From positions 124,001 through 188,000 of the forward strand of contig JAQXEK010000001.1 of NCBI GenBank assembly GCA_029250885.1: a stretch of 64,000 nucleotides of DNA, written 5' to 3'. Position numbers and translations under genes: made by a program. The stretch is from Planctomycetota bacterium. GTDB taxonomy: Bacteria; Planctomycetota; UBA1135; GCA-002686595. This document shows, in pieces, positions 36,957 through 45,584 of the stretch (its first letter is position 1; the number at the start of each line of letters is the position of its first letter). Below the pieces are notes generated by a model. The model ran no database searches. It worked only from the letters and a program-made list of their open reading frames with translations, and was not told the origin of the DNA.

Positions 36957-37289
36957 TCAGCCGATGACCTTTAAAACTGTGGCGACGAACTTGCCGTCTT
37001 CAATTTCGCCGGCGACTTCGGCATTGGCTTCGGGAACAGAGCACCACTCCATGACCCCAAGGCCGTGAACGTCGGCGTTGGCAATCTCGAGCCAGGCGCC
37101 GTCGATGTCGACGTAGTTTCCGCACTGGCCCACGGAGTCGAGCTTGCAGCCGCAGCTCACTGTGTATTCGGACTGCTCGACCACGGCGTTCGCTGCCGGA
37201 GCGGGGGTGCTGTCCAAGGCAACGGGGGCCTCTTGGGAGGTGCAAGCGGCGGGGACCAGAGCGAACAGCAGAATGACAAGGTTCTTCAT
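36957..37289 (-). CDS. Small predicted lipoprotein, Cys-rich, unknown function
   Basis: 110 residues with a lipoprotein-type signal ending in VPAAC (Cys16). The mature part is about 90 residues with a C-G-C...C-G-N-Y pattern near the middle and one further Cys near the C-terminal third (EWCS), which suggests disulfides or a small metal site. On the minus strand TAAGAT lies 11 nt before the ATG and no Shine-Dalgarno is visible. I do not recognise the family. It stands alone between convergent and divergent neighbours. Confidence 0.75.
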   Translation of the reverse strand: MKNLVILLFALVPAACTSQEAPVALDSTPAPAANAVVEQSEYTVSCGCKLDSVGQCGNYVDIDGAWLEIANADVHGLGVMEWCSVPEANAEVAGEIEDGKFVATVLKVIG

Positions 37290-37474
37290 GGGTAGGTGTG
37301 ATCTTAGATAGGGCCCTTAGGCGGGCTCAGTTTATTTTGGTTGCGGCACGCAGCCGAGGTTTCCTACTAACTATGGTACGAACCCGGGGGCGCAGCACTG
37401 AGATCTAGCGCTAAACTCTTGGGGAATGTCCAGAGGCGGCTTGTGCCCCAATCCCCATCCTCCCCCCGTTTTCG

Positions 37475-37879
37475 ATGAATTCCTCTAATCAGCCCTCCTC
37501 CGTCCCGAGTCCGAAGGCTCTACGAACCCAGTTGATGGGGCTTGGTGAGGACGAGCGCAAGGTGATTGCGGGCATGGTGGTGTTGATGATGAAGGAGCCC
37601 GAGAAGGTCCGCGACCGCGAATGGATACTGGAGGCCTACACGCACATCTCGGCCCAAGCCTTGGAAATGGGGGACGAGCGGCTCGAGCAGCTCAAGGAGC
37701 TCGTACGGCAGCGCAGGGACCTTGTGCTGAATGCCTCCTTCGGGCTCTTCTTTCGGGTCGCGCAGGACGCAGCCGAGCTGGGTGGAACACCGACCCTAGC
37801 CCAGGCCACGGTTATGGCCATGGCCTACTTTACCGACGGCCCCTCGCCCAGCTTCGAACCCGTGGACGAGCGGGGCTAA
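37475..37879 (+). CDS. Conserved-looking hypothetical protein
   Basis: 134 residues, mainly helical, soluble, no signal peptide. Contains a stretch G-L-G-E-D-E-R-K-V-I-A-G-M-V-V-L-M-M that could be a short amphipathic helix. Family not recognised. It starts at ATG 37475 after a pyrimidine-rich leader without Shine-Dalgarno and ends 3 nt before the end of the convergent amidase gene. Confidence 0.65.
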   Translation: MNSSNQPSSVPSPKALRTQLMGLGEDERKVIAGMVVLMMKEPEKVRDREWILEAYTHISAQALEMGDERLEQLKELVRQRRDLVLNASFGLFFRVAQDAAELGGTPTLAQATVMAMAYFTDGPSPSFEPVDERG

Positions 37880-37882
37880 TCC

Positions 37883-38905
37883 CTAGTGGACGCCGCCGCG
37901 AATCGGTGCGTTGTAGCGAGGTGCGGATGCGGGCCTGGCCGCCAGTGAGGTGCCGCGCTGGTACGCCTGAACCCAGCCAATGAGATTGCGCCCCGGACAC
38001 TCAGTGTAGGCTGAAGCTACCGCGGTGTGATGGCTTACATTCGAGCGGGGGATGTTGTTTCGCTTGCGCAAGTCGTCAAGCAAGCGCTCGAGAGACTTGA
38101 GGGATGCCGCGGCGGGGTTCGTGATTTCAAAGTTCCCCATAAGGCAGACGCCAATTTTGTGATCGTTGAGACCCTTAACGTGGGCACCACGCCACGCTAG
38201 GCGACGGCCCTCATAAACTCGACCCTCGGGATCGATCAGGTAATGGTAGCCCACGTCACCCCAGCGGGGGTTGCGCTTATTCAGGTGGCTGCGCTGGATC
38301 ATGCGCATCTCAGCCGCCCGCCCGTTGGAGCTTGAGTCCGAGCCCGTAAGGATCGCTGTGTGGTGGACTGTGATGTGGCTCCAAGGGGCCACATGTCTCT
38401 TCATGTAGCTCGGTGCTTCCTGGGCCGCACTCCAGGCCGCCCGAGGGATGATGCTGAGTCCCGCGTCAGGGCCCGCGCTGGCGGCGGCCTGGATACTGCC
38501 TCCCGCAAGGACGATTCCACTCTTGGCTCGGGCCACTTGGCTTGAGCTAGCGGAGGCATTGGAGAGCACTAACTTGTAGTCGCTGACCGCGCGCTCCTTG
38601 CGCTTGCGCAGAACGGCAGCGGAGGTCTGACCGCTGTCGCGCCTGGCAAACTCATAACGCCCATCGGCAAGCTCTAGGCGTGCATCGATCAGGTCCCGGT
38701 TAGAGGCCCGGCTGCTATTTGTTGCAAGCCAATACTCGAGGCCTTCGAGCTTGTCCCAAGAAAGGGGCTTGGACATCAACGCGACTAGGGAGACTGGGCC
38801 TCGATAGCTGGCTCCGGGGTCCGGAGAGGGGCCCCGTGTGGATACGCAAGCGGTACCGATTAAGGCGATAAGGACCGCTAGGATCAATCGTTGAGGTTGG
38901 GGCAT
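37883..38905 (-). CDS. N-acetylmuramoyl-L-alanine amidase (PGRP/Amidase_2), lipoprotein
   Basis: 340 residues from ATG 38905; the start 87 nt upstream would bury the signal. The N-terminus has a hydrophobic stretch ending in GTAC (Cys20), a plausible lipidation site. Residues 20-165 form a linker region. The T7-lysozyme-like domain has zinc ligands in V-H-H-T-A, S-H-H-T-A-V and E-C-P-G, plus G-Y-H-Y-L-I-D and G-V-C-L-M-G-N-F. It should cleave the amide between MurNAc and the stem peptide in the periplasm, for wall recycling or division. Confidence 0.9.
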   Translation of the reverse strand: MPQPQRLILAVLIALIGTACVSTRGPSPDPGASYRGPVSLVALMSKPLSWDKLEGLEYWLATNSSRASNRDLIDARLELADGRYEFARRDSGQTSAAVLRKRKERAVSDYKLVLSNASASSSQVARAKSGIVLAGGSIQAAASAGPDAGLSIIPRAAWSAAQEAPSYMKRHVAPWSHITVHHTAILTGSDSSSNGRAAEMRMIQRSHLNKRNPRWGDVGYHYLIDPEGRVYEGRRLAWRGAHVKGLNDHKIGVCLMGNFEITNPAAASLKSLERLLDDLRKRNNIPRSNVSHHTAVASAYTECPGRNLIGWVQAYQRGTSLAARPASAPRYNAPIRGGVH

Positions 38906-39081
38906 AACATGGGATACGAAAATGGAAAGGACCGAACAAGCATGGAGCCGACTTCCCGGCCAGTTTATGGGTGCACTTGCATGGATTGCCACGGCGGTCC
39001 ATCGGCTTGGCTTGGGCGAGGGCTTTGTACAACCTGTCCAAAGCCCATTGCGCCCCGGGCGGAAGAGGCTACAACAGGGCT

Positions 39082-42042
39082 ATGACCCTCGCCCTGGCAC
39101 CATGGATCTTGTCCCTCACCCTGTCCACATTCCCCTTCGGACCAAGCTCATCAGCGACCGGGCCTGCGACCGGTTGGACTCCCTTGATGAGCCCCGCGTT
39201 CGTCGGCGCCGACGACCTTGATGAGGAGCTGGAGCAGCTGCTCGCCGAGGAGCGATCGGAGGCCGACCGTTTGCGCCGCCGGGGTCGCATCGACGAGGCG
39301 CGTCGTCTGCTGACCGTCCACTTGGACGACGATGAAGACGACTGGCGCAGCAGGGCCCAGCGTGCCCTCTGCTACCGCGACGCTGGGGACTGGGAGCGCG
39401 CCGAATCGGAGCTGAACCGCTCCTTAGATAAGGCCCGTGCCAAAGGCGCTAATGGGCAGGACCTGCAGTCTCTGCTGATGGACCTCTCCGAGGGTTTGAT
39501 CCAGCGCGGCCGCGCCGCCGAAGCCTTGGTGCGGCTCTCCAGCGAAGCTGTCTCCAGCCAGCCGTCCCGCCTCGGCTACCTGAACGCTGCAGCCCATCTT
39601 GAGTTGGGGGACCGCCAGGCGGCCCGAGATGCCTTCCAAGCGGTCGTGTTCCTTGGTGCAGAACGCATGGACTGGAGGCAGCTCTTGTACCGCGCTAAGT
39701 GCGAGCGGGCTCTCGGCCAGCTCGAGGCGGCCAGCAAGACCCTAGTGGCCGCAGACGCCCTCGCTACCGCCGGATCGGGGGTCGAGCCGGATGTCCTTGT
39801 GGAGCTTGCCGACATCTACTTTGAAGCAGACGGCGAGGTTGCCAAGGCCGGCAGCAGCTCTCGCCTGCCCAGCGCCCTCTATCGGGAAGCCCTGGAGCTG
39901 CACTCGACCCACGCCGGTGCCCTCCTTGGCCAGTACGAGCTGCACAAGCTGAACTGGCGCCGTAACCGTAGTGCACGCTCTTTCTTGGAGGAGCTCCTCA
40001 ATGCGACCCCCGAGTCCCTGGACGGACTTCTCGCCTTGACCCACTCCCATCTAGAGCAAGGCGAACTGGTGGCGGCACGCAAGCGCCTCGCCAAGCTCGA
40101 GCAGTTGGCTCCGGAGCGCCGCGACGTGCGGGCCCTCCGCGCCGGACTCTTGTATATCGAGGACAAGCAAGATAGAGCCAACTCCATACTGGCGGACCTG
40201 GCCGAGTCGGCTAACTGGGACAGCTCACCCGAGCGGCGCCTGGGTAAGATCCTCGTCGCACTCTATCGCTTTGCCGATGCGCTGTCCTTCTTGGAAGCGG
40301 CGGTGCAGCGGGATCCGTCCGATTGGCGCGCCTTGTCGTTACTTGGCGAGGCCCTTGCGAATACCGGCGACGAGAAGCGCGCCTTGGCAATGCTTGTCCG
40401 ATCTGAGGACCTAGCCGAGGGGCGCCAGGATGCCTGGCGCAACAACATGAAGCTGGTGCTGCGTCGCATCGAAGGCTTCGCCAATGTCACGGGCGCGGGA
40501 GAGCTGAGCTATGTCTGGCCCAAAGAGGGGACGGCCGTTCTCGAGCGCGTTCTGCCCGCCTTCTATGCAGAGTCCCGGGAAGCCCTTTCTGCGCGCTATG
40601 GATACACCCCCGGCCCCACGCTTATCGAGGTGTTCGATCGGCACCGGGACTTTTCCGTTCGCTCCACGGGGTTCGAGGGCTTCCCCGCCCTCGGCGTCTG
40701 CTTTGGCCCGGTCGTCACGGCCCTATCGCCAAACTGCGAGATGCGCGGGCAATTCTCCTGGGCCGAGACCTCCTACCATGAGTTCAGCCACGTGATTCAC
40801 CTAGGCCTGACCCACAACCGCTGCCCACGGTGGATCACAGAAGGTCTGGCTACGTGGGAGGAAGAGCAGCGTGACCGGTCCTGGGTTCGCCCCCTGCGGC
40901 GCGAGTTGGTGGACAGCTTTGCATCGAATCGGATCATTGGAGTCCGGGACCTAAACAGGGCATTTAGCGGTCCGCGCATTATCTGGGCGTACTACCAGGG
41001 CGGCCTGATGTGCGACCTAATGATCGACGACTATGGATTCCCCGCGATGGTGCGATTGCTTGAGGCGTTCAACGAGGGCAAGGACCTTGACGACGCCCTG
41101 GATACAGCCTATGGCCTGACTCCCGAGCAGCTGGACGCGCTGTTTCTAGAGCGCGTCGAGCAGCTGGTCGAGAACCTGCACGTGGAGCCCCGCCACGATC
41201 CCAATGGGGTTCGACTCATGCGGTTGGGCTTGGAGCGCACGGCGCCATCCGGCGAGGCCGATTTAGATGCCTGGAGCGACGACTGGTGCAGTGTTGCTTG
41301 GAGCGCCTGGCAAGGTGGCCGAAGCCTAGACGCAGAGGAGGCCCTGCGGGTACTGGGCGAGCTGCGCGACGAGCTGCCCCGGGCCCTGTTCTTGCGCGCC
41401 GAGATCGCCTTGCGCGCCGGTGAAGTGGAGGACGCTGAAGTTCTCTACCGCCAAGGCTTCGAGCGCGGCGGTGAGGACTACCGCGCACGCCTGGCTCTGG
41501 CCAACCTAGTCCTGCGCTCGGGTAAGCGCGCGGAAGTCGAGGAGCTGCTGCTCGCGGCCGAGGCGGCCTTTCCAGGGTGGGAAGATCCAAGCTTTAGCGC
41601 TGAGCTACAACTGGTAGATTTCTATAGGGAAGAGGACCAACCCGATCAAGCCATGGCGGCCCTGGAGCGCTGGCTAGCCTGGAACTCGGGCGAGGATGTC
41701 AGGCGCCTTGAGGTCGCCAGCTGGCAACTGGATCGCGGGGACTTTGAGGAGGCTCTGGAGATGTTCACCAGCGCCATCGAAGTTGACCCATTTCGGGCGT
41801 CGGCCCACCAGGGCCGTGGCCAGGCGCTGCTTGCACTGAAGCGCTATGACGAGGCCGCCTATGCCCTAGAGACGGCACTCTTGGTGCCGCTGCATTTGGA
41901 CGCGGACTGGGGGGCGGCCGGCGGGCAACCCGTGCCCGAAGAGCGACTAGCCGCGATCTCCGAGCAGGCTCTCTTGGTGCGGGAAGCCATGGAGGCACTG
42001 CTGGAGAAGGCCATGGCCGGGGACGCGCCGGTCCCAGACTAG
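39082..42042 (+). CDS. Large TPR protein with gluzincin-type (peptidase MA-like) metalloprotease domain
   Basis: 986 residues from ATG 39082, which gives a signal-like N-terminus (LALAPWILSLTLSTFPFG). Residues 80-500 are TPR-like helical repeats. The central domain has the zinc motif H566-E-F-S-H570 and third ligand Glu587 (WITEGLATW), the pattern of the peptidase MA family. More TPR-like repeats follow from about 740 to the end. It is probably periplasmic and may be a surface or envelope protease with scaffold function. Substrate unknown. Divergent from the amidase gene. Confidence 0.82.
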   Translation: MTLALAPWILSLTLSTFPFGPSSSATGPATGWTPLMSPAFVGADDLDEELEQLLAEERSEADRLRRRGRIDEARRLLTVHLDDDEDDWRSRAQRALCYRDAGDWERAESELNRSLDKARAKGANGQDLQSLLMDLSEGLIQRGRAAEALVRLSSEAVSSQPSRLGYLNAAAHLELGDRQAARDAFQAVVFLGAERMDWRQLLYRAKCERALGQLEAASKTLVAADALATAGSGVEPDVLVELADIYFEADGEVAKAGSSSRLPSALYREALELHSTHAGALLGQYELHKLNWRRNRSARSFLEELLNATPESLDGLLALTHSHLEQGELVAARKRLAKLEQLAPERRDVRALRAGLLYIEDKQDRANSILADLAESANWDSSPERRLGKILVALYRFADALSFLEAAVQRDPSDWRALSLLGEALANTGDEKRALAMLVRSEDLAEGRQDAWRNNMKLVLRRIEGFANVTGAGELSYVWPKEGTAVLERVLPAFYAESREALSARYGYTPGPTLIEVFDRHRDFSVRSTGFEGFPALGVCFGPVVTALSPNCEMRGQFSWAETSYHEFSHVIHLGLTHNRCPRWITEGLATWEEEQRDRSWVRPLRRELVDSFASNRIIGVRDLNRAFSGPRIIWAYYQGGLMCDLMIDDYGFPAMVRLLEAFNEGKDLDDALDTAYGLTPEQLDALFLERVEQLVENLHVEPRHDPNGVRLMRLGLERTAPSGEADLDAWSDDWCSVAWSAWQGGRSLDAEEALRVLGELRDELPRALFLRAEIALRAGEVEDAEVLYRQGFERGGEDYRARLALANLVLRSGKRAEVEELLLAAEAAFPGWEDPSFSAELQLVDFYREEDQPDQAMAALERWLAWNSGEDVRRLEVASWQLDRGDFEEALEMFTSAIEVDPFRASAHQGRGQALLALKRYDEAAYALETALLVPLHLDADWGAAGGQPVPEERLAAISEQALLVREAMEALLEKAMAGDAPVPD

Positions 42043-42129
42043 CGCCCCTTGGTAGGAATCTAGGATAAGTCTTATTGGAACAGGGCCCAGCACTCGCAGC
42101 GAGGCAAGGCTGGGCGGTAGGATGGAGCT

Positions 42130-42816
42130 ATGAGTTCGACCGTTAGAAGTGGGCCTGGGGCCGCTCGTCCCTTATTTGTGGTGATCGACGGTGTCGACGG
42201 CTGCGGCAAGTCCACCCAAGCGCGGCTGCTGGTCCAGAGCCTCTCCGAGCAAGACGAACCGAGTCACGGGGCCGTGCACCTGCGGGAGCCCGGAAGCACA
42301 GACCTCGGCGAGCGCGTTCGAGCCCTGCTGCTTGATCGCAGCCTTGACATGGGGGCCGAGGTGGAGACCCTGCTCTTCGCCGCCGCTCGCAGGCAGATGC
42401 TCGATGAGTTGGTTCGACCCGCTTTAGCCGTCGGTCGCGACGTAGTCTGCGAGCGCTTCCACCCCTCGACCTTTGCCTACCAAGCCGTGGCAGGTGACCT
42501 TGAGGAACAAGCCGTTCTCGACCTGCTGCACGGCTGGGCGTCAGAGCCGATGCCGGACCTTATTGTCCTACTTGAGGTCCCCGTGGAGGCCGCGGCCACC
42601 CGCCGGGGCGCGGCCACGGATCGCATTGAGGACAAGGGCAACGCCTATCACGAGCGTGTGGCCGAGGGCTATCGGGTCTACGCCAAGCAGGATCCCCGGG
42701 TTGTCGTGATCGACGGCACCCAGAGCGCAGAACAGGTGGCCACCGCTGTGGCCGAAGCCGTGGACCGCGCCCGGCAGCACGCTACATCGGTGACCGGAGC
42801 GAAGCCGTGCAGCTGA
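42130..42816 (+). CDS. tmk: Thymidylate kinase
   Basis: 228 residues. Phosphorylates dTMP to dTDP with ATP for DNA synthesis; it also supplies the dTTP used by RmlA. P-loop GVDGCGKST (21-29), the DR/ER-F-H-P-S-T-F-A-Y-Q substrate segment and a lid with R-R-G-A-A-T-D-R are visible. GGAG precedes the ATG, and TAGGAT lies 6 nt before it. It overlaps the next gene by 10 nt; the tmk-holB pair is a common bacterial arrangement. Confidence 0.94.
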   Translation: MSSTVRSGPGAARPLFVVIDGVDGCGKSTQARLLVQSLSEQDEPSHGAVHLREPGSTDLGERVRALLLDRSLDMGAEVETLLFAAARRQMLDELVRPALAVGRDVVCERFHPSTFAYQAVAGDLEEQAVLDLLHGWASEPMPDLIVLLEVPVEAAATRRGAATDRIEDKGNAYHERVAEGYRVYAKQDPRVVVIDGTQSAEQVATAVAEAVDRARQHATSVTGAKPCS

Positions 42817-43928
42817 GACAACCGCGCGGCCACATGGACGTGATCGAAGGCCTATGGCGTGCCGCTAAGGACGAGCGTCTTGGACACGCCCTTCTCTTCG
42901 GTGGCCCCGACGGCGTCGGCAAGTTTGCCAGCGCCTTGTACTTAGCTGCGGGGCTCTTCTGTGAAACCGGTCCTGGGGAACCCTGTGGTCAATGCGGCGC
43001 CTGCCATCGCTTCCAGAGTGGCGGTGTCGAGTCCAACCATCCAGATCTGCTGGTCGTGGACCCTCTCGACACTGGCGCCGAGGTGATCAAGATCAACCGC
43101 ATCGTATTCCGGGAGGACAGCTCGTCCAAGGATGATGTCGAGCTACGCCGGACCGTCGAGGGTTTTCTCGACCTCCACGCGATCGAGTCCGAGTGGCGCG
43201 TTGTGATCATTCGCGAGTGCCATCGTATGAATGTCAATGCCCAAAACGCCCTGCTGAAGACCTTAGAGGAGCCCGCAGCGGGCACACTCCTGATCCTGGA
43301 GACGGCCCAGATCGGAGGCCTGCTGGACACAATCATGTCCCGAGTGACCCGGGTCGAGTTTACGCCCCTCTCCAAAGGGGATGCCACCGAACTGATCTAC
43401 GAGCTCTCCCAGGAGTCCGACTTTGAAGTTGGAGAGAAGATGGCCGAGAACCTGTCCCGATGGGCCAAGGGGTCGCCGGGCATTGCCATGGGGCTGCTGC
43501 GCGAGGGACGCACGGGCGAGCGAGACCTGCTGCTCTCCCTGCTTGCCGGCAGGCGCGGGGCAGTGGACTGCTCCCGGGCCGTCTGGGACCTTGACGGGAA
43601 GTTTGGCGGCGGTACCGACCGCGCCCAAGCGCGCATGCGCACACGTAACGTCGTGGACTATATGCTCGAGTTCATGGGGGACTTGGCCCGCTGCTGCGCT
43701 GGAGCTGATCCTCGCGAGCAGATCCACGCTGAGCTACTGCATGCTCTAGGAGGAGACGACTCTCCTGCATTGCTTCTTGCCTTGGGTCCACGGGTGGATG
43801 TCGCCCGGCGTCGCCTGCTCGAATGTCGCACCGATATTGAAGCCAACATCACTCCAGATGCCATCCTCGATCGGGCCTTTCTCGCCCTTGCCATCTTGGT
43901 CAAGCGCGCCCCGGCGCGCAACTCTTGA
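42807..43928 (+). CDS. holB: DNA polymerase III subunit delta-prime
   Basis: 373 residues from GTG 42807, overlapping the end of tmk by 10 nt. Clamp-loader subunit that helps place the sliding clamp on DNA. AAA+ features: P-loop-like GGPDGVGKFAS, a zinc module C-x8-C-x2-C-x2-C (CETGPGEPCGQCGAC) and sensor-1 region N-A-Q-N-A-L-L-K-T-L-E-E-P, the signature of HolB/DnaX proteins. Confidence 0.92.
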   Translation: MQLRQPRGHMDVIEGLWRAAKDERLGHALLFGGPDGVGKFASALYLAAGLFCETGPGEPCGQCGACHRFQSGGVESNHPDLLVVDPLDTGAEVIKINRIVFREDSSSKDDVELRRTVEGFLDLHAIESEWRVVIIRECHRMNVNAQNALLKTLEEPAAGTLLILETAQIGGLLDTIMSRVTRVEFTPLSKGDATELIYELSQESDFEVGEKMAENLSRWAKGSPGIAMGLLREGRTGERDLLLSLLAGRRGAVDCSRAVWDLDGKFGGGTDRAQARMRTRNVVDYMLEFMGDLARCCAGADPREQIHAELLHALGGDDSPALLLALGPRVDVARRRLLECRTDIEANITPDAILDRAFLALAILVKRAPARNS

Positions 43929-43934
43929 ACGCCC

Positions 43935-44330
43935 ATGAATGATGCCTTCCAAGAGCTCGCCGTTCTCGACGGGCGCTTCTCCGTCGAGGCCTTTCGCTTC
44001 CTCTACGAGTCCCTCGAAGAGGCGCTGCGGCTGGCGGGAAAGGAGGATGCCGACGGTATCGATCGCCACTTGACCGGACAGGAGGTCCTGACCGGCATGC
44101 GCTCGATGGCGGGCCGGATGTTTGGTCCCATGGCCGCCCAGGTCTGGCGCACATGGGGTGTAAACGAGTCCATGGATTGGGGCCGAATCGTGTTTCTTTT
44201 GGTGGATAAGGGGCTGCTGTCTAGGCGAGAGGAGGATTCCATCGAAGATTTCCGTGAAGGTTTCGACTTTGACTGCGTCTTTGTGGAGAACTACTCCGTT
44301 GCCCTTCCCGCAGATCTAGCCGACCACTAA
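43935..44330 (+). CDS. Minf_1886-family protein, function unknown
   Basis: 131 residues, soluble. The pattern matches the Minf_1886 family found mainly in Planctomycetota and Verrucomicrobia: an E-A-F-R-F-L-Y-E-S-L-E helix, L-T-G-Q-E-x-L-x-G-M-R, F-G-P-M-A, W-G-V-N-x-S-x-D-W-G-R-I-V-F and E-E-D-S-I-E-D-F-R-E-G-F-D-F near the end. No known activity. It sits between holB (6-nt gap) and the AI-2E family gene (7-nt gap), so it is co-transcribed with housekeeping genes. This family supports the taxonomic guess. Confidence 0.85.
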   Translation: MNDAFQELAVLDGRFSVEAFRFLYESLEEALRLAGKEDADGIDRHLTGQEVLTGMRSMAGRMFGPMAAQVWRTWGVNESMDWGRIVFLLVDKGLLSRREEDSIEDFREGFDFDCVFVENYSVALPADLADH

Positions 44331-44337
44331 GCCGACC

Positions 44338-45543
44338 GTGATCCAAAACCTAAGCCACTCCAAACGAAACCTCGCCCTCGCCGCACTCGGTTTCCTCTTC
44401 CTCTGGTTCGTCTGGTCTATCCGATCCGTTGTCAACCCGCTGCTGCTTGGTTATCTCACCGCGTTCATTCTGCACCCCATGGTGAGCAAGCTCGAGGGCA
44501 AGGGGATGAGCCGCGGCCGCGCTGTGACTACAGTCTTCGCCGCCTGGTTCTTAGGCGGAGTCGTCGTCTTTGGTGGGTTGATCTCCCAGGGGAGTGCTCT
44601 GGTAATTGAGATTGTGAACGACGAGGCCCTCGCCGGCGAGATTCGAGCCGAGGTCCAGGTCGCACGGGAGAAGGTGCTGGACGTGACCGGCTTCGAGCTT
44701 CCCCAGATCGCACTCGGGGACATTTACGAGATGGTACGCGCACGCATCACCGAAGCCGTCGGCATGGGGGAGGATGGTCAGGTCCCATCCGCCGAGGGTG
44801 TTGAGGTCGTCCCAACAAACGACCCCGGGGCTGGCATCAAGGGCGTGGCGACCAACGTTAGCCTTCGGGCTGCCAGTGGTCTTGGTGACGCCCTGCGAAG
44901 ATTCCTCGGCTCCCTGCTTGGGATCGGTGGGATGATCTTCTTGGTGCCTCTATACGCCTATTACTTGCTATTTGAGCTTGGCTCCATGCACAGCTCGATG
45001 AAACGGTACCTGCCCAAGCGCGACCGCGAGAAGCTCGCCAATGTGGGCCGCCAAATCGGCGCTATGCTTGCAGCCTTCTTCCGGGGTCGACTTTTGGTCT
45101 GTCTCTTGAAGGGGGCGATCCTGACGGTTGGCCTTCTCATCGCAGACATCGAATACGCCTTCTTGTTCGGGATGACAGGCGGCCTCTTGAGTCTAATCCC
45201 AATCGTCGGCCCACTGATCGGCTTCTTAATCGCCGCCGTGCTGACCGTCGCAAGTCCCGAACACAGCATGCTGAGCGCGCTACTTCGCACCGGAGTCGTC
45301 TTCGGAGTTGGCGAGTTGATCGAGGGCTACATCCTAATGCCCAAGATCATCGGCGACAGCCTACGCATGAACGAAGTGGAGGTGCTCTTCTACCTCATGG
45401 CCGGTGGGGCTGCCCTAGGCATGCTTGGAGTCCTGATTGCGCTTCCCCTTGCCGCCGCCATCAAGATCGTAATGTCCAACATTGTCCTGCCCGCCCTCCG
45501 GGACTTCTCCGACGAGCTCGACGAAGCAACGGAAAAGGGGTGA
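44338..45543 (+). CDS. AI-2E family transporter (UPF0118-like permease)
   Basis: 401 residues from GTG 44338. About 7-8 membrane segments: two near residues 12-50, one at about 65-90, then a soluble insertion (100-185) and four or five more, including the family core G-G-L-L-S-L-I-P-I-V-G-P-L-I-G. Members export autoinducer-2, ions or other solutes; function of this one cannot be told. The final gene of the tmk-holB group, ending at a hairpin shared with the convergent protease gene. Confidence 0.88.
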   Translation: MIQNLSHSKRNLALAALGFLFLWFVWSIRSVVNPLLLGYLTAFILHPMVSKLEGKGMSRGRAVTTVFAAWFLGGVVVFGGLISQGSALVIEIVNDEALAGEIRAEVQVAREKVLDVTGFELPQIALGDIYEMVRARITEAVGMGEDGQVPSAEGVEVVPTNDPGAGIKGVATNVSLRAASGLGDALRRFLGSLLGIGGMIFLVPLYAYYLLFELGSMHSSMKRYLPKRDREKLANVGRQIGAMLAAFFRGRLLVCLLKGAILTVGLLIADIEYAFLFGMTGGLLSLIPIVGPLIGFLIAAVLTVASPEHSMLSALLRTGVVFGVGELIEGYILMPKIIGDSLRMNEVEVLFYLMAGGAALGMLGVLIALPLAAAIKIVMSNIVLPALRDFSDELDEATEKG

Positions 45544-45577
45544 GGGCGCTGCGCTGGGCTAATCTTGCGCAGCACCC
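45544..45577. terminator. Hairpin between convergent genes
   Basis: GCTGCGC (45548-45554) pairs with GCGCAGC (45567-45573); outer GGG and CCC extend it after one mismatch. It starts right after the stop of the AI-2E family gene and lies 8 nt before the end of the S41 protease gene. It may stop transcription from both sides; the T-rich part is weak. Confidence 0.5.
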
Positions 45578-45584
45578 ACTCTCT

